Shown here: piece by piece, positions 57,411-64,000 of the stretch
How the letters are laid out: every line of letters starts with the position of its first letter
How positions within the stretch are numbered: the stretch's first letter is position 1
NCBI GenBank assembly: GCA_005784505.1
Contig: VCAZ01000118.1
Span: 1,019,429-1,083,428 of the forward strand
Reading direction: 5' to 3'
DNA from: Bagarius yarrelli
Taxonomy: Eukaryota > Chordata > Actinopteri > Siluriformes > Sisoridae
Length of the DNA: 64,000 nucleotides
The notes under the pieces: model-generated
Seen by the model: only the letters and a program-made list of their open reading frames with translations
Database searches by the model: none
What the model was told of the DNA's origin: nothing
Position numbers and translations under genes: made by a program

Positions 57411-60400
57411 GCAGGTCACCTGTACAGCATTGTTTCGTCTTTAAATAACAAGCACATCCTGTCTGCGGGCTTCGATATAAACACTCCAGACAGTCTGGGG
57501 AGGACATGTTTACACGCTGCTGCTTCTGGAGGGTACGTCATCACAACATCAGTCAGCTCCAGCATTCACAGACACACACACACACACACACACACATCAG
57601 AAAAATATAACAGAGATGATTAACAATCTTGCAGAAACGTGGAATGTCTCAATCTGCTGTTGAACAGCGGAGCCGATTTCACCAAGACGGACATAATGGG
57701 ACGGTAAATTATTAATAATTAATAATATTTTAAACAGTGCAATAGTAAATTTTCAATTAGTCTTTAAATGAGCTGTTACTATTTACATTTTTTTTTAAAT
57801 CTCTTTAGAGCTCCACTTCACTACGCCGCAGCTAACGGGACATACCAGTGCACTGTAGCGTTAGTGAGCTCCGGAGCCGAGGTGAACGAGCTCGACCTGA
57901 ACAGCTGCAGTCCTCTGCACTACGCCGCCGCTTCACACACCTTCCGCAGGTGAGCGCTTTATAAAAAAAAAAAGAGAAGAAAATAGCAATCAATTTTTTT
58001 ATGTTTTTACAGTTATGAACTGTCTTTCTGTCTATTTTTAATCCTCCAGAATCGACGCTGATGATCATCAGAGCGACATGAGAGATAAAGAGGCTCTGCT
58101 GTAAGTGACGTAATGGTTTTATTTCCACTGAGCATCACAGCGTCCTTCCAGAGCTCAGTGTGCGTGTGTGTGTGTGTGTGTGTGTGCAGGTGTTTGGAGT
58201 ATCTGCTGGATAATGGAGCTGATCCAGGTCTCCGAGACACTAAAGGCTTCAGTCCTGTTCACTATGCAGCCGCTTTCGGCAACAAACACAACCTGGAACT
58301 GGTGTGTTTTACACACACACTTACAGTATATCATATATAATATATATGATGTAATGGTTAGCAGATGTGTATGTAACTTGTGTGTGTGTTTATTTATGTA
58401 GCTTTTAGAAATGTCCTTTAACTGTGTGGGGGACGTGGAGAGCAGTTTTCCTGTCAGCCCTTTGCATTTAGCTGTAAGTGTCTGCTTATAACACACACAC
58501 ACTCACACATACGGTACACACACTTTTCGAGACGCTTGTGTAGCCTTGTGAAGCTGGAGGATTAATTGTGTGTGTTGAAGGTGTGTAACGGTCAGTGTGA
58601 GGCGGTGCAGCTCCTCTCTGAGACGCTAGTGTGTGTGGACGTCAGGGACAGCGCAGGACACACTCCTTTGTATGTGGCTGCCCGGGAAGGTTCGGTGTCG
58701 TGCGTGGAGGTTCTGCTGTCGCACGGAGCTTCGTGCTGCGTCCGAGAACACGACAGGAAACAGACTCCGCTTCATGGAGCAGGTTCGAACCCCAGGGTTT
58801 TGAAAGTTTTTAGTTTTAGTTTAGTTTAGATTTTTGCTCCAGTTTGTGTGTGTATGGATAGCTGTGTATTGTGTGTTTTTGGTCTTGTGTGTCACAGCCG
58901 CCCGAGGACACACTGACTGTTTGTATGCTCTGTTGAGTCGAGCCGACAGAGACGACCTCATCGACCTCGCAGATGCACAGGGACAGTAAGTACCACTCAA
59001 CAGCACAGCCACGGTTGCCAGATTGTGATAAAAACCCTCCTCTTTGTAGTTTTCAGTCTTTAGTGTGAACATGTGGTGGTTTTACTTGCAGGACGGCTCT
59101 GATGTTGGCCACGCTGGGCGGACATGTCGACTGCGTGCACATGCTGCTGGAACGAGGAAGTACACCTGACGCAGGGGACAGGCGCAGCCACACTGCACTA
59201 CACAGAGCGGTGTGTGTTTGTGTGTGTGTGTTTACATTTAAACACAAAAATAAGTCTAATTTAACAAAATGGCACCTGTGAGGGCTGTAGTGTCATGTGA
59301 CACCGGCTCCAGTTATTAGTTCTATTCCAATGGTATTGATCAGATAAGCTTTGTTACAGGACGGGTTACTGATCGAGAGAAAGCTCTAGATTTCTGGTTG
59401 TGATACAATGGTGTCATATCCACTTGAGGTCACTCAATGATGTTATTTCGTGTGTGTGTGTGTGTGTGTGTGTGTGTAAGGCGGTGCTAGGCAGTGTAGA
59501 GTGTGTGTCAGCATTGTTGGCTCACTCAGCCTCTCCGTTGTGTCGGGACATTTGGGGGCGGAGCTCGCTGCACTTTGCTGCCTCGTGTGGCCACACCGAG
59601 CTACTGCGGCTTCTCCTCAACGCCGCGGCTCAGGTTGACCCTCTGGACTCGTTACTGGATTACAGCAGATACACACCTGCTCACTGGGCTGCTTACCATG
59701 GTACACACACACACACACAGTCTGTTCAACACACCGAGCAAACAGATTTATCTAGAGTATACAGCAATACAAAAATTATCCGCAATCAGTATTGATTAAT
59801 ATTAATTTATTAATAATTTAAATAATTGAATGTTATGTTATTACTTATTAGTTTGGATCTTACTGCTAAAAACAGCCTTGATTTAAAACATTATATATTA
59901 TAATATATGATATATTAATAACAGAGTAATAGTAATAGTAAATAGTAAAATAACATAGTGATAATACATTTTTTGTAATAATGTTTAAATTTTCGATATT
60001 ATTTTTATTTGTATTTTTAGGACACAGGGAATGTTTGGAACTTTTACTGGACTATAAACCCCTGAGTCTTCAGGAAGGGAATCGCTTCACTCCGCTACAC
60101 TGCGCACTGTGAGTGTTTCACATCTGTCTAATCTCAGTTTATAATGCCAGAGACAGAGACGAACCCAGAAACGTGTGTGTGTGTGTGTGTGCAGGATGAA
60201 AGGCCACGACGCTGCTGCTGAACTGTTGGTTAAAACCATGGGTAATGAAATCATCAACCTCAGAGATGCTAAAGGAAGGTGTGTGTGTGTGTGTGTGTGC
60301 GTGTGTGTTGTACACACCAGAGCTTCAGACGTGTACTGTTGCTTTATTATTATTATTTTTTGCGTATTTTCGTTAACAGAACGCCGCTGCATGCAGCCGC

Positions 60401-61630
60401 TCGGTCGGACACGGTGTCCGGGTTGCAGCTGGTTTTGTTCTGGGGGTCAGAGGTCAACTCTGTGGATCAGGATGGACGTTCGGCTTTGATGGTGGCGGCT
60501 GAGAACGGCCAGACGTGTGCTGTCGGTACGGAGACACAGCGTTACTCAGCATTCATCACTGTTACTGCATTAGAGCGGTTTATAATATGAGTGTGTGTGT
60601 GTGTGTGTGTGTGTGTTTTGTAGAGGTTCTTCTTCAGCAGGCCAAAGCAGACCCGTCACTGATGGACATCAACAACAACACAGCGCTACACCTGGCCTGC
60701 AGCAGAGTAACACACCCCGTTTATATACAGACAGACAGATAGACAGACAGATAGACAGATAGACAAAAATGAAAGAGAAATGGATGCAACGGGAAAAGTA
60801 AAGATAGTGAGACAACAGATGTACAGATAAATGAAATAGTTAATATTAACATATTTATTATGAATAAATTAATTTCTAATAAAGCTTTTGCCTTATTATA
60901 AGAGTATTTATATATTAAATGCATTATTCCCTAATTAAAAAATATATCAGAGGCATATTTCACTCTCATACATTTTTATCATTTTAATCATATTTATTAA
61001 TTTTATTAATTTATTAATATTTATTAATAATTTATTAATTAAGTTTTTTTTGGATTATTTAAATATCCAAGTTACAGAATTTCCTGATTTTTGTTTTTAA
61101 ATATTTAATAAAATTATTTCTGTTTTTACATTTTAGCATTTTTTATTTTATTTTTTAATAATTAATTTTTTTTATTTTATTTAAATATATATACCAATTT
61201 TCCTGATTTTTTTGAAATATCAGTAATGTTTTTTTTTCTCTCCTTGATTTATTTTACATTTTAATCATTATTTTTATATTAATAATAAATTTTTTTCGAT
61301 TTTCTGATTTTATTTTTTGGGATTATTTATTTGAATAAATGAAAAATATAAAAATAAAAAAATAAAAAAAGTCAATCCATTCGTTATTATTAAAGCTTTA
61401 AGACAGAGAGTAATTCTGATGTACTAACACTCCGACTCGCGAGTCGAGGCTCCTGACGAAAACCTTCATTAGTTTTAGTTTTTCTATTTTATGTGAGATT
61501 TTCTGTTTGGATAATTAAAGATCTTCTTTCTCTTCCGACTGCAGAGTCATGAGATGTGCGCGCTGCTCATTCTGGCTGAAATCGACGATCCTTCTCTTAT
61601 CAATGCTACAAACAGTGCGCTGCAGATGTG

Positions 61631-61664
<34 letters not shown>

Positions 61665-62749
61665 AATGCTAGAATTTTATTAGTGCTTTCAAAACTTTTA
61701 TTTGAGCATTAAAATTCCTTTAGTATTTCAGTTTTTTTTTTTTTCCTAATTTTATAATTATTTTATTTTTCCCCCTTTTCTCCTCTCCTACACTTTTATC
61801 TGTGTTTTCTTCACTCGAGATAATTGTCATTAATTTGTATGTCAGACATCAGTGAAGTGGTGAAAGTGTTGGACTGCTGATTGGAGGATTAAGGTTTAAT
61901 TCCCAGCACAAATAAGTTACCACTGTTGGGCCCCTGATGGCCCCTAATGGCACATCTTTATAATAAGAAACAAGGAGATGGTTTTGGCGACATTTTGGGC
62001 GGGGCTTTATGATAAATTGGTCAATTTTTGTTTGGTTAAATTGAAATCTCCCTCTTTCTTCTCCCTTTGTCTGTCTGTCTGTCTGTCTCTTTCTTTCCCT
62101 CCGCCTCCCCCCCCCTTTCTCTCTCTCTCTCTCTCTCTGGAAATAATTGAATTAATTATGATCCACAATATTCCGAACATTCAGTTATCCTCATGGAATA
62201 ATCACGCCTATTCCTAATATTCCTAATATTTATTTTTTTCCTCTCATCCCTATGTCTTATGCTAGGCCGCTGCACATTGCTGCGCGGAACGGTCTGGCTA
62301 CGGTGGTGGAGGTGCTCCTGAGTCGAGGTGCTACAGTACTGGCTGTAGATGAAGAAGGTTCGTACTCTGTATGAGAGACTAAAAATAGACAGCAGTATTG
62401 TTGAGATCTGGACTCTGGTGAGGGGCGTGGCCTAATTTATCTGTAAAAACAGAAGGAGTCTCCAGTGTCAGAATTTGTAACATAAGCTTCAGCAGGCTGC
62501 ATGTGGTTTTTTTTCTTCATGTTATTATCGTATGATGTCACTGCTTCAGGTCGCACCCCGGCGCTGGCCTGCGCACCCAACAAAGACGTAGCCGAGTGTC
62601 TGGCGCTGATCCTCTCCACCATGAAGCCTTTTCCTGTTAAAGATGCGGGAATCAGCGTGTTAAAGCACTGCAGCATCGCTGCCAACCATCATCCTTTACT
62701 GAACCGCTACGCCAAGGAGCGTCATGGCACCGTAGGGCTCGACAGCTGA
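52398..62749 (+). CDS. ankrd52: PP6 regulatory ankyrin repeat subunit C (ANKRD52)
   Basis: This is a scaffold of protein phosphatase 6 made almost entirely of ankyrin repeats (about 28). Coding exons: 52398-52424, 53711-53794, 53872-53950, 54223-54293, 54371-54574, 54660-54747, 55257-55399, 55636-55848, 56375-56453, 56694-56808, 56931-57013, 57415-57532, 57635-57703, 57809-57949, 58050-58100, 58190-58301, 58402-58473, 58581-58782, 58898-58985, 59092-59209, 59481-59700, 60021-60108, 60195-60278, 60380-60525, 60624-60706, 61545-61627, 62266-62357, 62550-62749. All 27 junctions keep frame: 1050 residues (human 1076). Start [87 protein letters not shown] match the family. Several introns end in UG runs beside the acceptor. 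The fish a/b paralogue cannot be told. Confidence 0.96.
53055..53200. repeat. (AT)n microsatellite in ankrd52 intron 1
   Basis: Two long AT runs are separated by a short AATATAATAT stretch and end in a T-rich run at 53195-53213. The intron 52425-53710 otherwise has AT-rich sequence and the repeat at 53215-53460. Confidence 0.95.
53215..53460 (+). repeat. Dispersed fish repeat, longer copy
   Basis: CTCTGGTTTCCTCCTACAGT, CCAAAAACATGT, GATTCTAAATTGCCCATAGG, CCCTGTGATGGACTGGTGAT, CTGTCCAGGGTGTCCCCCTC, GACAGCTGGGATAGACTCCA and a (GAAT)n tail. This is the full-length form of the fragment at 43260-43365. Confidence 0.75.
54930..55195. repeat. Dispersed repeat (copy 2) in ankrd52 intron 6
   Basis: It shares CAGGACATGAGAGTTGTTCT-, CTTCATGGAGATTTTGTGCA- and GGGACATTGTCATGCTGGG-type words with the copy at 51595-51780, and extends to GTGGTGTGTCTACAAAAGTA. 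Confidence 0.75.
56020..56340 (+). repeat. CT-rich tract in ankrd52 intron 8
   Basis: About 300 bases are dominated by TCTCTCT, CTGTCTGT and TTTTTCTC. The tract makes the sense strand pyrimidine-rich up to shortly before exon 9. Confidence 0.9.
60707..61544. other. ankrd52 intron 25, AT-rich
   Basis: The intron starts with a (CAGA)/(TAGA) run at 60727-60762. It then consists mostly of A/T-only words built on TTTATTAAT and TTATTTTTTA. No exon or RNA gene was seen. Confidence 0.6.
61840..61955 (+). repeat. SINE fragment in ankrd52 intron 26
   Basis: A head-like GTGGTGAAAGTGTTGGACTG, then AAGGTTTAATTCCCAGCACA, then ACCACTGTTGGGCCCCTGAT. The tail is missing. Confidence 0.65.
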
Positions 62750-63925
62750 GACACACACACACACGTTTCTCACACCTCTATACCATCTACATAACCTCCA
62801 GCCATGTCAGAGAGCCAGGAATGTACCACTATGTGGGGGAGGGAATATTTTTGCTTCCTTTTATCGTAGCACTGGAGTGAGTGAGTGAGTGAGTGAGTGA
62901 ATCCGTGATACACCAGTGTGTGATATTAATGTGGACACACACAATTCTACACACACATTTCTGAAGTCGCAGCTGTCAGTAACCGTGTCACTAAAACTGA
63001 TATCAGCTTAGAGGTTAAAGTATTTCACTGCTAATCAGAAGGTCATAAGCTCAATTCCCAAGCTGCCAATGCTGGGCCCCTGGGCAAGGCCCTTAACCCT
63101 TAACTATTCAGTCGAATAAGAAAAAAAAAAAATTAGATTATTGGATAAAGACAATTGACAAATACAGGAAGTGTCCATATAGCTCCGCCCACATATATTC
63201 TATTGGCCCACACACCTGAGATTGATATACTAAGCTGGATGTAAAGCATTGTTAAACATTTTCTCCAAGTGTGTTTCACTCAGTTTGAAGTCTGTCGCTG
63301 ATGTCTGCGATGTCAGAAGGTTCAATTATTTTTGTTGATGATCTCACGCGGTTCAGCGATGATCAGTGCCTCTGCTCTGAGGAGGAAGGTGTCCTCAGAG
63401 CGGTCACACACTTTTATTTAAATATAACCACTTTATTTGAAGGTTTATTTGCACTTTTGTGTAATGAAATGAGAGGAAAACATCATTACACACACAGACA
63501 CACAAACTGTTTATCAGGTTTAAATAACATTGGTCCTTTTTTTATTTTGCACTTTTTTCCTGAAGTGTTTGTGAGGCGAGGTTTGTCTGATAGTCAAAAC
63601 GTTTACAGATATAATAATATAATTATGCTGTAGTGAGTAATTACACAAATCTTACACTTTAATACACATCCAGCAGGGAGCAGAACCCGCTACGTCATCA
63701 ACATGTGACCGGAATCGTTTGAAAGCTCTTGTTTGTATTATTTTTTAACGTATTGACCGACTCTTCCAGCGATTCGGTTAAACGCTGCGGTTGCCATTCC
63801 TCCACTAACTCCTCATATACGTGTGTGTGTTTGTGTGTTTGTGGGAGGGGGGTGGGGAGTTGCACTAGTTATCATTTAACAAATTTAATTCTTCTTGTTT
63901 ATTCATCTGTTGTCAGCTTTTAAAA
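62750..63925. other. ankrd52 3'UTR and flank, with SINE at 63000-63155
   Basis: A (GAGT)n run lies at 62875-62900. A plus-strand SINE piece follows (CTAATCAGAAGGTCATAAGC, GCTGGGCCCCTGGGCAAGGC, then poly-A at 63121-63132). The 110-codon frame at 63301-63633 lies in this flank, resembles nothing known and has no clear partner exon. No classical polyadenylation signal stood out. Confidence 0.5.
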
Positions 63926-64000
63926 ATGGTGCCTCCTAAACCGTGCTCTGTGGTGAAAGCTCCGCCCACTGACGTCACCAGCGCCCGGTTCGGAGTCGGG
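63926..64000 (+). CDS. Possible first exon of the next gene (edge)
   Basis: An ATG in a favourable context (AAAAATGG) opens a 25-codon frame, MVPPKPCSVVKAPPTDVTSA and onward, that is still open at the window edge. It overlaps a GC box (CCGCCC) and a CRE (TGACGTCA, 63970-63977), so the stretch could equally be promoter DNA of a downstream gene. I do not recognise the peptide. Confidence 0.18.
   Translation, partial: MVPPKPCSVVKAPPTDVTSARFGVG

Noticed and set aside
63301..63633. 110-codon plus-strand ORF
   Set aside because: It lies in the ankrd52 3' flank with no recognisable domain or splice partners; probably UTR or intergenic.

Overview
The window is vertebrate nuclear DNA, most likely from a teleost fish. 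It has short GT-AG introns, many (CA)n/(GA)n/(AT)n microsatellites, tRNA-derived SINE copies and single-copy vertebrate genes. An otophysan, possibly a catfish, is my guess from the look of the SINEs. All genes are split into exons. I joined exons by hand, checking every junction for a GT donor, an AG acceptor and preserved reading frame. The long uninterrupted reading frames in repeats are not genes.

Layout: (1) 361-3450 (+) is the 3' part of an AKR7A aldehyde reductase; its start is outside the window. (2) 3754-7916 (-) is mrto4, a ribosome-assembly factor, tail to tail with AKR7A. (3) 7.9-10.5 kb is intergenic and holds divergent CTCF-like motifs. (4) 10574-13720 (-) is dnajc14, an ER J-protein. 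(5) 13.7-18.2 kb is SINE-rich intergenic DNA, followed by the nab2 promoter at about 18.2-19.07 kb. (6) 21701-29190 (+) is nab2, an EGR corepressor. (7) 33300-36439 (-) is a four-exon, 207-residue TANK-like gene. (8) 39015-44221 (-) is letmd1, head to head with (9) 45231-47452 (+) cnpy2. (10) 48637-50532 (-) is coq10a, head to head with (11) 52398-62749 (+) ankrd52, 28 coding exons. The last 75 bases may begin another gene.

From memory of the human map, AKR7A2/A3 and MRTO4 sit at 1p36, while DNAJC14, NAB2, LETMD1, CNPY2, COQ10A and ANKRD52 sit at 12q13. The window therefore crosses a junction between two human synteny blocks near 8-10 kb. The genes are not an operon; they share a neighbourhood. 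NAB2, COQ10A and ANKRD52 have 2q paralogues (NAB1, COQ10B, ANKRD44), and TANK itself lies on 2q24. This makes the TANK-like gene a candidate HoxC-paralogon ohnologue of TANK, and I consider it the most interesting item here. Other notable signals are two related GGAGGCGTGGCC minisatellites in introns of different genes, a SINE family carrying a CTCF-like motif, and UG-repeat tracts next to many ankrd52 splice acceptors.
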